Positions 34,506-46,178 of a stretch of 64,000 nt of DNA are shown here, one piece after another. The notes under the pieces are model-generated. The model saw only the letters and a program-made list of their open reading frames with translations, was not told where the DNA came from and searched no databases. Source of the DNA: Strongylocentrotus purpuratus (lineage: Eukaryota; Echinodermata; Echinoidea; Camarodonta; Strongylocentrotidae). Within the stretch, counting starts at the first letter, position 1, and every line of letters starts with the position of its first letter. The position numbers and the translations under genes are program-made. The DNA is taken from assembly GCF_000002235.5 (NCBI RefSeq), contig NW_022145604.1, forward strand, positions 3,870,339-3,934,338. Reading direction: 5' to 3'.

Positions 34506-37500
34506 TCTTTCTCTCTTTCTCTCTCTCTCTCGTTTCTAAGTTTATTTTCCCCATCAATATTTGTGTTGTTCCCTCTCCTCTTTTCTGCAAGTCAGTCCAA
34601 TATTTCACAAGCCTTTTCCATGTTGTGTTCGTAATTTATGGATCATTGCTTCAATGCACTGATGCATGCCTAGATTCACTCTTCACTGCTACCATGTTAG
34701 ACTCTGTTCAAGACACATTATTATATTTTGTAACCTTTCACTTTGTTTTACTAGATTATCAATCATTTAACTGATTCATTCCTTTTTTTTTCTATGTATA
34801 AGGATGCACTAATTAGGTTACAAAAGGGAATGCCAGAGCTGTAGAGAATACTTTTCAAGAACTTATAAGTGATAGAAATGGGGACCATTTAAACTATAAT
34901 TAATCTTTGTCTGAAAGCAAGACTTGAAACACTTCAGCATGTCTCCTGCATGGGTGGAAAAGGGAATAGGTTTCAACGTGAGCTTAATCACCCATTAGCA
35001 GCGTAATGCCTTTCATTTCATGACAAATCACTTTTCTTAATACAGAAACTAGGAAGATAGATGCGTGTAAATGATAGGGGCATAATGAAGGTATAAAGGA
35101 AAGACAAGCCCCCCCCCCCCCCCAGCAATAAAAAATAAACAAATATATGTACATCATTAGAAGGCATAAAATCATCCCCAGTAGCCATGCGAGACAAATA
35201 AAATGATCATGATAATTATACGAGCATAAAAGTAAAATTTAAGAGAAACTTCATAAAGGCTTCTATAAACATAATCCTTTTGTATGCCAAACAAATTGAC
35301 TAGTCCACGCTCAATACACTTAACCTTTATTAAGACGGCAATTTACTGTTTCCTTTGACAAAAATATTTACAAAGGGACACCTTCATGCACTTCAACACT
35401 TATACATCTACTGTACATCTAACGTTATAGTGCTACAATGTAAGAACCAAATCATTAAATGTTTGCACTATTTCAATAAATGCACCTAGGATGTACAAAA
35501 CTTGTGAGGAGGGCATAGGAGCCCACAATGACACGCCCCTACCCTTTTGGCTATGCCCCTGCTCATACAGACCACATGAAAAACAAAAATCCTACTACCA
35601 AAAAATGTGTTTAAATGTTCATCACACCCCCTGAAGAAAACAATAATGATTCTGCTGTCACCGCTGTGAAAAACAAGAATGTCTTTAATGAAAATTAGAT
35701 TACATCAATTTCCCGTCTCTGTGAAGATATTGATTCCCCATAATGAGAACTCACGCAACAGAATGAGCAAAACATGTAAACAACCTCCAGAGTGTTGAGA
35801 GACAAGTACATGCCGTCAGCAACAATACATTGTTTTCCAGATGTGGGACTAGAGCTCTGCAGCTTGTTCTTAAAAATACTGTTTAAAACATTACATTAAA
35901 AAGTTATTAATATTCACATACATTGAAGAAATATGAATTGCTTCTTGCCCATTTGGCCAAGATTATGTGTGGGGATACTAATTTGGCGCTTTCTTTGCAT
36001 GCAGAATGCATCTGACCACAATGTTGTACCACAATCATAACAACAGGCGGTTAGCAAAATCTTCATAAAATAATACCACTTACATGTACTTGAGATGAAA
36101 CGATATTCTTGTTTAATGGTACAAGATCATGACAGTTTTACAGCAACTATAAAGTAAACAGTTGATGAGTTATGCAAATAAATATGTTGATCAAAACATA
36201 CTGCACTTACGAAAGTGAAAGGGGATGTTTAAACACTTCCAGACTCTCAGTTTCATGTCCTTTTATTAAAATATAGCAAGGGGTATTTTTTTAATGTTCT
36301 TTGTTCTGTTTCTCATAATTGCTCAGCTTTGATATTTTTTCATTTATTAATTCTTTTTTTTTTATCAATATTACCATTACTACTATTATAAATGTTTTGT
36401 ATATTAATTTATTGTAATATGATTATTGTTTGCTGTTGTTGTTTGGTTCTTTTTTTGGGGGGGGGGGGGGGGCTTTAAGAGATTATTTTCAACCTGCTAG
36501 GATAGACTTCCCTTTAAAGATGAAAGAAGTCTTAGACTTCTTTGAACAGTATTGACTGACGAAGATGGACATGACGCAGTCACGCATGTATGGGACTGGG
36601 AAAGATATCAATTGCAGATGAATTAATTGAACAGACAGACAAGTGATGTGTACAGCAATGCCATCTCTATTCATCTCGCTGTCATCTTTGAGTCACGAGA
36701 CAGCCTTCCATTCATAAACTTAGAAGACATCATCACTACCATGTAGGCATTACATTGAGTAATGTTCTACTTTCAATTTCAATACTACCGGTACTTCAGT
36801 CCAACATAATCAAGATTATATTGGGAATTTTGGTTTTATATTCCCTTCTTGACAGTAGTGAATCAGTAGTTAAATATATCTATATATAATTCTCATAATT
36901 TTCATGTATGAACTTGGGTCCCCCCTATAAAAAAATGAAAAAGTAAAGCAGATAAATAGGTTGGGGGGGGGGGGCAAAAAATCCCAAAGACCCATGCCCC
37001 CTTCCCCCCTGTTACTTGGATAACTTGATATTAATGATTTAATATTAGGGCAACTGCTCCTACGTGTAGTTCCCACCCCCTTGATATGTCACTGTATTGG
37101 ATAACATTATTAACTTTAGTCATTATCATTGACAGACACTTGGGAAGTTCGGCCTACATGTTCGTAAAAAAAATAAGCTTGGGATAGATCAATGTGATGA
37201 TCAGTATAGTATACTACATGTATAGTCCGACTCATTACTCAAAAAGTTGGAATTGGAATAAATAGCAATACAAATTTGTGGATGTAGCCTGGGTGAAACC
37301 ATACAACTCGGAAGAACACCACAGATATCAGCAGTGAGGTGGGGAATCATTATATCAGTGTTTGCAGAATGAGAATGCACATACAGTGAGTGACTGTGCT
37401 TTCAATTCTTCAACAATGAATGGATTATTTGAGAAGTCTATGAGACATTCTTTGAACATGAGATCATTCCTACCCCATTATTCACAAAAAGATAGAGCTG

Positions 37501-38186
37501 GGTCGGTGAAAATTACATAGTTAGTACAGCAATTGGCCAATGCCTTATGAGAAAAGATTCAGTTTGACAATTGCCAGCATTACAACCTGTCTATTCAGAG
37601 AGAGAGAGAGGAGGGTGTGAACTCTATATGTGAACACAGAGTCAATGCTCGGCTGGCTCCAAACAGACGACCTATACATATAAATTATTGGCAAAAAATG
37701 TATTGTTGGGTCTTTGAAGGTGCTCAATTACCAGTACATACAATGTCTGCCTGTTTGATAGGCTATACATGTAAATGTTAATTCATCCATCCTTTAACAA
37801 AAACAAATCAGTATTAAAAAGCAAATGGTAAGATCAAATTATCCCCAATACACTCCCTAAAGTGGTCTAGTATTTAGGTATCGTCACATATACACCCCTT
37901 TGAAGATTGCCATGGCACTTCAAGAAATGAATTGGGAAAACTTTAAAAGTGCCCCTTTTTAGGGCTACAGTTCTACAGTCTGTGTATACATGAATATCGC
38001 ACTTACTCTAGATGTCAATGTCGATGGCCTTCAAAAGTACCCCATTTCTTGAGATTTTAGAACAGTCATGCCTGCACATTTTAATGTTGAGTGAGCTCCC
38101 ACCTTTTTCTCACCTGCTTTACCATTCCTACATCATCATCATCATATATATCACGCCCCATTCACCTGACTACACACTTCATCTTA

Positions 38187-38579
38187 GGCTGCGTTCATGC
38201 TTAAATTTTGAAGGCAGAATGAGCGATCTGAAACGCTCATCGTAAACGCTCATCGTGATCGCAGTTCCACGATGTAGTGTTCATGCTTACTTCTCTGGCT
38301 CCCCAGGCAATTCTCCGTGTGTGGCCTTAATTGGTCTTCCAGCTGGATTCGCAAACCTTCACTGTGCATGCTACGTAGACCCACTAGAGGTCAGTGCGTT
38401 GACCCCATTTAAACGCGTTTACAAATTGTAAACGCATCTTTTTGTGAGTTTACGATCGGCGATCGTGATCGCCGTTTTTCGGTGATTCTACAAAAGTGAG
38501 CTAAGACGCAACCGTGTTTTAAACTAAACGCGTAACAGATGCCTGATTCTGGCCGTCAAAATCAAGCATGAACGCGCCC
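38187..38579. mobile_element. TTA-flanked MITE, PIF/Harbinger-like
   Basis: 393 bp with terminal inverted repeats GGCTGCGTTCATGCTT / GGGCGCGTTCATGCTT extending imperfectly for about 45 bp. TTA is duplicated at 38184-38186 and 38580-38582. TTA target duplications with GG-starting ends are typical of PIF/Harbinger MITEs; family assignment is inference. The interior is CpG-rich (cgatcggcgatcgtgatcgccg) relative to the AT-rich surroundings. Confidence 0.75.
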
Positions 38580-39299
38580 TTATACACTTCGTTCTCGTCA
38601 TCCGATCGGCTGACGGGGCAAGCTATGCTGGGATACTGAATTTTTGGCATGTTTATTCCATTAAGTCCACTGGACTGATTGAAGCGTTCAAGGGCAACAT
38701 CGTCTTGTCTATGCACAGGTATAACATGAAGGAGTGATGTAGGTCGATAAGAACAGCTTAGACTGGTTTCAAGCCTGGGAGGTTTTTTTCTGCCATCTCA
38801 GTGGAGATGACTTTAACAGAGTCTGAAGGATGTAGACTACATAATGTATTTTCAACATATGTAAAAAAAGTTTTTTGGCATATAAAAATGTATATTTGTT
38901 TTCAATGAAGACTAGTTTAGTTGACAATATTAAGAACAGACATTTGCTCATCTTCAATATAAACTTATAAAGGTATTTAATCTCTATACCCTCTTCATGT
39001 TGTTTTTCTTAGAAAGATATTTTATGAGGTTTTGCTCTGGACTACATGTACTTTCATCATGATATTCATGGTTCAAACAGGTTCCTTGAGACATATACAA
39101 AAAAGAGAACAGACCAGTTTGTAATTAGCATGTGGTACAAATGACTATGAATATCCACAGATCTTCTAAACATGGCGAATTCCCAGGGGTGATAGTGAGC
39201 ACTAAAAAAAAAAATAGTTTTTTTGTTTTCCCCTCAACCACGCCCCCCTTGATAAAAAAAAAAAAGAGGATTCGCGGGGAAAAAATGGCATCAAAACAA

Positions 39300-39470
39300 T
39301 TACATTTCTCCCCTTTCGAGTAAGAAAATTGGAAGAAAATTGGGACAAAATTGGGAAAATTGTGAAAAAAATAGGGCAAAATAGGGAAGAATAGAGAAAA
39401 TAAGGTAGAAATCGGGAACATCAGGATAAAATAGGGAAGAAAAAAAAAAAAGGTTAAAAAAAAAAAATCT

Positions 39471-39506
<36 letters not shown>

Positions 39507-39570
39507 GGGAAGAAAAAAAAAATCTGGAAAAAATCTGGAAAAATCAAGAAAAAATCAGGAATCAGATTTA
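39300..39570. repeat. A-rich degenerate minisatellite
   Basis: Repeated variants of aaaattggga, aaaatagggaag and aaaaatctgg in one strand sense, interrupted by a poly-T run at 39474-39500. Low complexity. Confidence 0.7.
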
Positions 39571-41609
39571 AATAGGGTTTTTATCAGGCCTGATTCCCAA
39601 TTTGTACATTTTAGAATAATCACTGCCGAAGTCATGGACGTACTTCAAGAATACCTTTTGTTTGCCATCTTGAGAAGACGACTTCCGCCTGTGTTCCATA
39701 GAGTGTACCATCGAAAATAAATACAAAATGATTACATAACTTTCATTCATGAGCACGTATCTGGTATTATTCGATGAGTTTAAAAATGTACAAATATCTG
39801 CTCATGTGCCGATTGTATCTACGAACTAGAGCATAAAGGCTATACAGTATACACTGTGTCATATCTATATCAGCTCACTTTTTCTATACGGTTATCCTGG
39901 TACTGATAAAAAGGGTATCATAACGACTAATCAATGCGTAACTGAGGCCACATTTAATTTAATTAACACCCCCATTGTACGTCACACAAAAGTTATGCAA
40001 ACCACAGATGTCCTTGCGTTACACCTGTGTCTGCGATCAAAGACTAACTAATGCATGAGTAACAGATGACCGACAGCTCCGCGTAAACGCAGAGCAGAGA
40101 AAGTGGTGTTCGTTGCTTTAAAACTCCAGTTCAGTGCTCCTTGCACCAGTAAATGCGTGCAGTAGGGACATGATTCATGCCCCAATCATCTGCTTAACTC
40201 AGGGTCGCAGCGTCAATCTGTTTTTTCTCGTTTTTTCTTCATCTTTACGAAAGGGGCATTTCTAGGAAATGACCTGTAATGATATTTGTGGAGGACGAGA
40301 TTTGGTCAGCTGGGTTGAATGTAGGTCACCGGGCAACTGCACCAGGAAGCACGGAGATAGGGAGGAAGATGAAGTTTAAAGAAAGGACATTTTTGTTAAA
40401 TAAGATTCTGTGTGGACTTAAAAGTATAATATTACCAATGCAAGCAAAATATATAATTTGGATTTGTCTTTCATATTCAAAACTATTGAAATATCACTTT
40501 TAAGTTTAACTTTAACAATTATCAATATAAATCAAATCAAATGAGCACCTAAAGTGCACAGACCAGTGAGTACTCAAGACTTTCAGTCTGACTTTGTAAA
40601 TATTTTTCATAGTTTTTGCTTGATTAACCAATAACATAATGATATAGGCATATAGCCACGTTTCTCATTCATCCCCTGATAAATATTTCTTTGAATAAAA
40701 AAACAATAAATTTTCTTTTTTAAAATTGCAATTTCTCATCCCTTGGGCCTTCTGATATTACGGTACTTGAGAAAATTGCTGAGAAAATTGCTGACTACTC
40801 TCCTACGTGGCAGGAATGGGTGTGTAGCGCTCTTGATGAATTTGACAAATGTTGACCAAATTAGATTGAACTTTCAGGATTGCCCTTTATCTCTTGCTCT
40901 TTTATCAATTTAAAGGGGTCCGATTGAAAATAAATTAAACCACATTAGACTTGCTTTAAGTGTGTTGGCCTACATGTACATGTCAACAAATTTTAAGTCC
41001 TGAATATTGTTTTACATTCATTAGATGGCCTGTTTACTTGAAGTTCACAGCTTTAATTATCTAAGTCATCAAATTGAAGAAAACTACATGCCAGGGTCTA
41101 TATGTAAATGTATGCAACGCCTTTTGTTAATTCATCTTGGTATAACATTTTGTATCAAATTAAGATTTTCACTTTTGAACATACATGTAGAACAAAATAC
41201 ACAATAGTAAGAAAGTAAGATTTCAATAGAGATTTTGATGTACCGGGTCCGGGTATGATTTTTTTTCCCTGTTTCAGAATATATATGAAACACATGCAAT
41301 TTGCATGAGTTGATGATTTCCAAGATATTACAAACCATTTTGACAATAAAACTATGAATAAATAGTGAATCACCATACACTTTATGATGTCAGAAATGTA
41401 TTTGTATAATTTTCTGATGTTCCAATTTAGACTAAAATTCACATTGGAAGAATAACTGCAATACACAGGACAGTCAGTCAATAAGCAATTGTATTACTCA
41501 GACACTGTCAAATTAAAATGCAAATATTCCCCTTTGTGGCCCTTCATCCAGCCAGCCAGCCAGCCAGCTCTGATGTACATTACCTCTCAAGGACCTATAC
41601 ACAACGAAT

Positions 41610-41880
41610 TAGAGCAGGGGCGTAGCCAGGGCAAAGTGAGCATTAGAAAAAGGGGGTGGGGATCGAGGGGGAGGTAATTGCAATTTGGTTCTCTGAAGAT
41701 CAATGAGTAAACTTTGACAGGGGAATGTATACGGTATAGCAAGGGCAAAATGATCGTTGGAAGGGGAGGGGGATAAATGTTCGTCTGAATGCTTGAATGA
41801 TCTTTGAGTACACATGTACAGGATAGAAGAGCAATGGCACATAGCTTGGGCAAGGTGATAATTGGAAAGGGGGAGAGGTA
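41610..41880. repeat. Three-copy degenerate repeat, gcgtagccagggcaaa type
   Basis: ggggcgtagccagggcaaag, tatagcaagggcaaaatgat and catagcttgggcaaggtgat each precede a G-rich tract, with a period of about 110-115 bp. A similar gcgtagccagtgggcacaag occurs at 53613. Confidence 0.6.
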
Positions 41881-42589
41881 GATGTATCTTTCAAGCCTCA
41901 AATCTCTCTGACAATCATTACATATTTGTTAACCTTCATTATAATTAGTTAACATATGGAATAACTCATACACGCAAAAACACGTTCTCACATTGGCAGT
42001 CTAATTTGTTATTATATTAGTATTTTATGTTTTAAAAAAATCCTCTACAAACACCTAAACTATAAATAGTAAATACATCTACAATATTTGTGCATATTTT
42101 TCAGGTGTTACGTAGTTAACATATATAAGTATGCTAGCTGTTGTTTTCAGGGGGAGGGGGGGGGGGTTTATGTGCCCTACGGATTCGCCACTGTTAAAAG
42201 GGAGCTCCACTATCCCCATGTACTGCTCTACTGTATATCTTATGTACAAGGGTGTTATATACGTCCGAATGGCTAGAGGCGCTCTCTGGTCAGAAGAGGA
42301 TAAGAGAAGAAATATTTAGTATTCAACAACGTCTTACGATTGCTCTCTACTCGTATGGTAAAACATGACTTTGCGTTATTACTGGAATACTGGTTCTGCC
42401 ACCCCCAACCTTCTTCCCTATTCCCTAGGGTAAAATAATGAAATTATTCATATGGGCTACTTATCAGTGAATATTTCATGTTAAGGATATTTTATATACT
42501 CCGAGTCTGTGACCCAGTGATGGAAATGTCAGTGGCCATATTCTAAAATGGAGTTTGGATAGCAAAATATTGTCATCTATAATAGTAAT

Positions 42590-43140
42590 ACGCTAAGGCT
42601 CCGCGGGGGGCGCGACGTCTCCGCCGGCCTTTGTATTCTATTGTTTTTTAATGAGATCGCCGACCCAAGTTGGTGCGGCTATCTCCTCCTGAACCCTGCC
42701 CTCGGGGTACCCGTGCCCGGTGCCGTCGTCCGCGGGAGAGTCTACTCTAGCGAATTGGCTATACTCCGCCCGAGGTCCTCCTCCGTGTCGACGTCCAGGG
42801 CGAAAACAGACGCGACATGCATAATGCAGGATATGCGTGACGACAGAGATACCTCATGGATATTCAACATTGCATCCGTAGACACACGACCGATGACTAT
42901 CCGTACAAAATTGTATACACAAAAATCGGTCGTAAAAAAAACTCGAACCATGTTCCATACCTTACCTGGCTTACCATGTCGCACGCAAGTACGCCAAAAC
43001 ACGTACATTTTCGCAGTTGCGAGATCGAGACGGAGCGTAGGGCTCGAGTTTTTGGCGGTCGATTTTGTTTCGGTAGAAGCTGAATCTAGACCATGAACCA
43101 CTAAACATCGATCGCGAAACTGCAATCAATTTCCATCACG
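42590..43140. promoter_or_regulatory. CpG-rich stretch, candidate promoter
   Basis: In an AT-rich window this segment is visibly rich in CpG (for example cgcgacgtctccgccggcc at 42611 and gacgcgacatgc near 42812) with little homopolymer. Invertebrate promoters and unmethylated first exons often look like this. Long open frames occur on both strands (42641-43096 plus, 42742-43125 minus), as expected by chance where stop codons are rare. No TATA box was found. It could serve myosin X on the minus strand, but it is 24 kb away. Confidence 0.4.
42966..43125 (-). other. Candidate first exon with strong donor
   Basis: On the minus strand the segment ends AAGCCAG|gtaagg, a near-consensus donor at 42966. 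A frame from an ATG at 43125 is open through the donor and leaves in phase 1 (ending HGKPG across the junction), which would fit the alternative acceptor at 18290 of the first recognised myosin X exon. The peptide does not resemble the Myo10 N-terminus, so untranslated leader is as likely. Speculative. Confidence 0.25.
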
Positions 43141-43895
43141 AATTCACGATTGCTGCAATATTAAAAAGTTTCCATAAATAGAGGTATGAAATTAAAGCCT
43201 ATTTTGTGATGTTCTCGCCATGTTTACGTAATTTTGATAATCATTTCTTCAAAGTAAAGAAAATCAGACAAAATCACCGTAACTGACACACAGTGCATTG
43301 CCACTGTGTAGTGTGTGTGAGATGAGCTGAGTTGCAGTTGAAAGTGTGTGAGTTGAATTCGAGTCGAAGAGATTTGACACTTTGAAATTGTTATCTGTTG
43401 GTTTGCATGATTATTGCCGCGATTTCAATATAGTTTCGTGAATAGATTTACGAAACCTGAGCTTAGAATTAGTAAAAGTATTACTAGACTCTAATGTCTA
43501 CGTTTTTAAAAGACTGTTTGATTTTCCTGTGAAAATTTTACTTTGAAAAATGATTATCGAAATTCATGGTCAGAAATAATCACAATCTAGCCAGGGTCTA
43601 TTATGTTACAGTTCTTGCATCAAATCAATGCATGAAAACTTAATTATTGAACTAGAAAAATGTTTTTTTTTTTTAAAATAGGCAATTATGAAGTAGGAAG
43701 CCTGAAACCTAATAGCCTACTAAACAAATCTCAACAAAGTGTAGGCCTATCCTTATATGAATTAATGAAAAAGTAGCCCCAGAAAAAAGAGCCCCCGAAA
43801 ATTTCCCTAAAATTTGAAATGGAGCCCCCGAAATGAAAAACTTAATTTTTTGCCTGCGGACCCCCTCTAGAATCCCGCGGATTTCCGCGGGTCCT

Positions 43896-44092
43896 GAGTT
43901 GAGTGTATATATAATATAGGCGTGGGGTCCACGGGTTTCAAGGGGCCATAAACCCCCAAAAGCTCGGGGGTTACGTTCTTCAAAGTTGGGGGGGGGGAGA
44001 GATCAGATCGCGGCGAGTTGAGTGTATATACAATATAGGCGTGGGGTCCACGGGTTTCAAGGGGCCATAAACCCCCGAAAGCTTGGGGGGTT
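43896..44092. repeat. Tandem duplication, 119-bp period
   Basis: gagttgagtgtatatataat and the following ataggcgtggggtccacggg through gggccataaaccccc recur with offset 119 and few differences. The unit is CpG-bearing, unlike the flanks. Confidence 0.8.
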
Positions 44093-44172
44093 TAGGCGTT
44101 TAGGGTCAGATGAGCATATTTTTAATACTTTATTTGTGACACTTGCGGGTCACTAATTGGCGTGGGGTCAAT

Positions 44173-44511
44173 ACGTAGAGTTGCGTAGTGTTGCGTACCA
44201 ACTACGCTGGCCTACGTTACTATATGCTGAGGGACGGAAAGAGGTACGCAAGATGAACGAAACCGATTCAACATGTTTAATTTTTTTCGCGTACTTTCAG
44301 CGTAGAAACTTGACGCAGAAAGTACGCCTTTTTACGCAACAGTACGCTACCCTACGCCAGATCGTCAAAGCAGTAAAAGCTTTCTACACAGTAAGCAACC
44401 ATAAGCAAACCTGTACGCCAGCCTACGCATAACCTACCCAGGGACTATTTTCCCATTAATATGCAGCCTAATTTCTGCGTAGTCGGTACGCCACACTATG
44501 GAACTCTACGC
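44173..44511. mobile_element. GCGTA-rich fold-back element
   Basis: Imperfect 35-bp terminal inverted repeats (left ACGTAGAGTTGCGTAGTG, right the complement of GCGTAGAGTTCCATAGTG). Inside about 340 bp there are about 15 TACGC or GCGTA words in both orientations, a density like subterminal transposase binding sites. No target duplication was identified and there is no coding capacity. Confidence 0.6.
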
Positions 44512-44828
44512 AGTTCCAGTGGCTTAAAGAATAACTACAGGTACAGTTGGATCGTTTTTTGTTTTTTTTATATATAAGGCCAAATTAAAAAAAAACATGT
44601 TTAGCGTTCTGTTTTTTCGAAAAATGGGAAGGAGGAGGCCCTTTTTTTTCTTTTTTTTCAAAATGGCCGCTCCGTACATTTTCCCTGACACTCTGGCTAT
44701 TTTTCAAGATGGCGGCCGACAATTTTTTTTTTTTCTTTTTTAAAAACAGAAATACATTTTAGCAGTGCTTTTCATGTTTTTTTTCTTTTCAAAAAAAAAA
44801 AAAAAAAAAAAAAAATAATAATAAAAAT

Positions 44829-44881
44829 AGGAGGCGGCCCCCAAAAAGGAAGCAGGCGGGGACGCTATTTTTTTTTCTTTC

Positions 44882-44913
<32 letters not shown>

Positions 44914-45060
44914 TAAACAATTACAAAAATTTTTAAAAATTTAAAAAATAAATAGGAGGCGGTCCCAAAAAAGGAAGCAGGCGGGGACGCTGTTTTTTTT
45001 TCTTTCAAAAAAAAAAAAATAGGAGGCGGCCCCCAAAAAGGAATCGGGCGGGGACGCTCA
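44829..45060. repeat. Minisatellite: aggaggcggcccccaaaaag unit
   Basis: Three units start at about 44829, 44954 and 45020, each aggaggcgg..ccaaaaagga followed by ggcggggacgct, separated by poly-T then poly-A runs that can pair as hairpins. A related start gggaaggaggaggccc is at 44628. Confidence 0.75.
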
Positions 45061-45796
45061 ACATGTATATTTTTTTAATGGCCTGAATGGCAAGCAAAGT
45101 TCTAGGTGGTTTTAATTTAGACAGTCTCTATATATCTATTTACACCCCCGCCCCCCTCTAGAATCCCGCGGATTTCCGCGGGTCCTGCTAGTTCCCTGTA
45201 TATTTAATTTACTGACCCAACCTCATAACCTTTGTAATGCAAAGTAGTTGTGCAATATGAATGGGTGTACTATCACTTTTTTATTGAATATAGATTTGTT
45301 TAGAATTTGTTCATTTCATTCATTTACTTGAGTCCACGTCAGCATTAAAAACAATATAACATAATCTTAAAAATACAAATATAATATATATACAAATAAA
45401 CCATTGTCAGCCCGCAAAAAAGTCATATGAGCTAAACATGTACAGTATGTGCCATCAATGGCAGAAACTACTTGCAGGTCGCCTATGAAATTAGATCTTG
45501 AAAGTGTCATAATGCTACAATGATGGAATATTCTCCCCATATATTCACACATATTAGAATAAGGTGTTTTTGCTGTTTTGTTTGTTGATTGCACCACATA
45601 TTTTGAGCGACATCCTCCATATTGTACTCAGATTGAATATCAATTGCAAATAAAAATGTCAAATGAGATGGATCAGGATGTGAGGATCTATTACAGGAAC
45701 TCTGAAAAAAGGGGAAAAATCATGGTAACTTAAAGAAATCTTGAGTTTTCCTACAACTACAGTTAACAACTAAATTGTTCATACATGTACTCTTTG

Positions 45797-46178
45797 TTAA
45801 AGGTAAAGACCAGTTATGGTCATGCGATTGCATTGTGATAGAAACGTTGTGGAATCGATCAGAAAAGGTTGATCATCTAGCATCTAGCATCTGCAAGGTT
45901 GTGGAATCATCAAAATGATAAGAAATTTGGCCCATTCTTCGTAGAGTTACAAGCACTATACACAGAAAGATGTATATGGGACTACCCTATATCTCTCACA
46001 GACCATGAGAGAAACAAATTTACCAAATATATGAATTAGTAGGCGGTTTCCCGGCAAATTTTGTATCATCATGTATTAGTCAAAACTCAAAAACATATTC
46101 TTTCACATGATTGGTAATGAGAGCTTCTATTACATTTTTTGAAATTGGGGCGTTTCCAATACTGGTCTTTACCTTTCA
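45797..46178 (+). mobile_element. TTAA-type MITE, family 2
   Basis: It starts TTAA then AGGTAAAGACCAGT and ends ACTGGTCTTTACCT then TTCA, a 14-bp perfect terminal inverted repeat. The interior matches the reverse complement of the element at 52681 over nearly its whole length (for example gcgattgcattg, gatcatctagcatc). Non-coding. Confidence 0.8.

Larger units (their letters stand above)
23000..38180. other. Gene-poor interval with repeats
   Basis: About 15 kb in which I recognise no coding exon on either strand. Contents are the MITEs at 23546 and 29287, the SINE-like repeat at 31455, the tandem array at 32890, pyrimidine repeats at 34.2-34.5 kb, and poly-G or poly-C runs (24720, 29050, 29798, 35110, 36458, 36963). 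Confidence 0.55.
43861..45187. repeat. Composite repeat block bounded by 36-bp direct repeats
   Basis: The same 36 bp (CCCCCTCTAGAATCCCGCGG continuing to GGGTCCTG) stands at 43861-43896 and 45152-45187 without a mismatch. It contains the near-palindrome cccgcggatttccgcggg. Between the copies lie a 119-bp tandem duplication (43896-44092), the GCGTA-rich fold-back (44173-44511) and a three-copy poly-T/poly-A minisatellite (44829-45060). Confidence 0.75.

Noticed and set aside
42641-43096. 151-codon plus-strand frame
   Set aside because: CpG-rich sequence has few stops and the minus strand is equally open; no family features are visible and the codon pattern is not convincing.
43861-45187. Direct repeats read as long terminal repeats of a retroelement
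   Set aside because: Only 36 bp long, no primer-binding site or polypurine tract, and no coding sequence between them.
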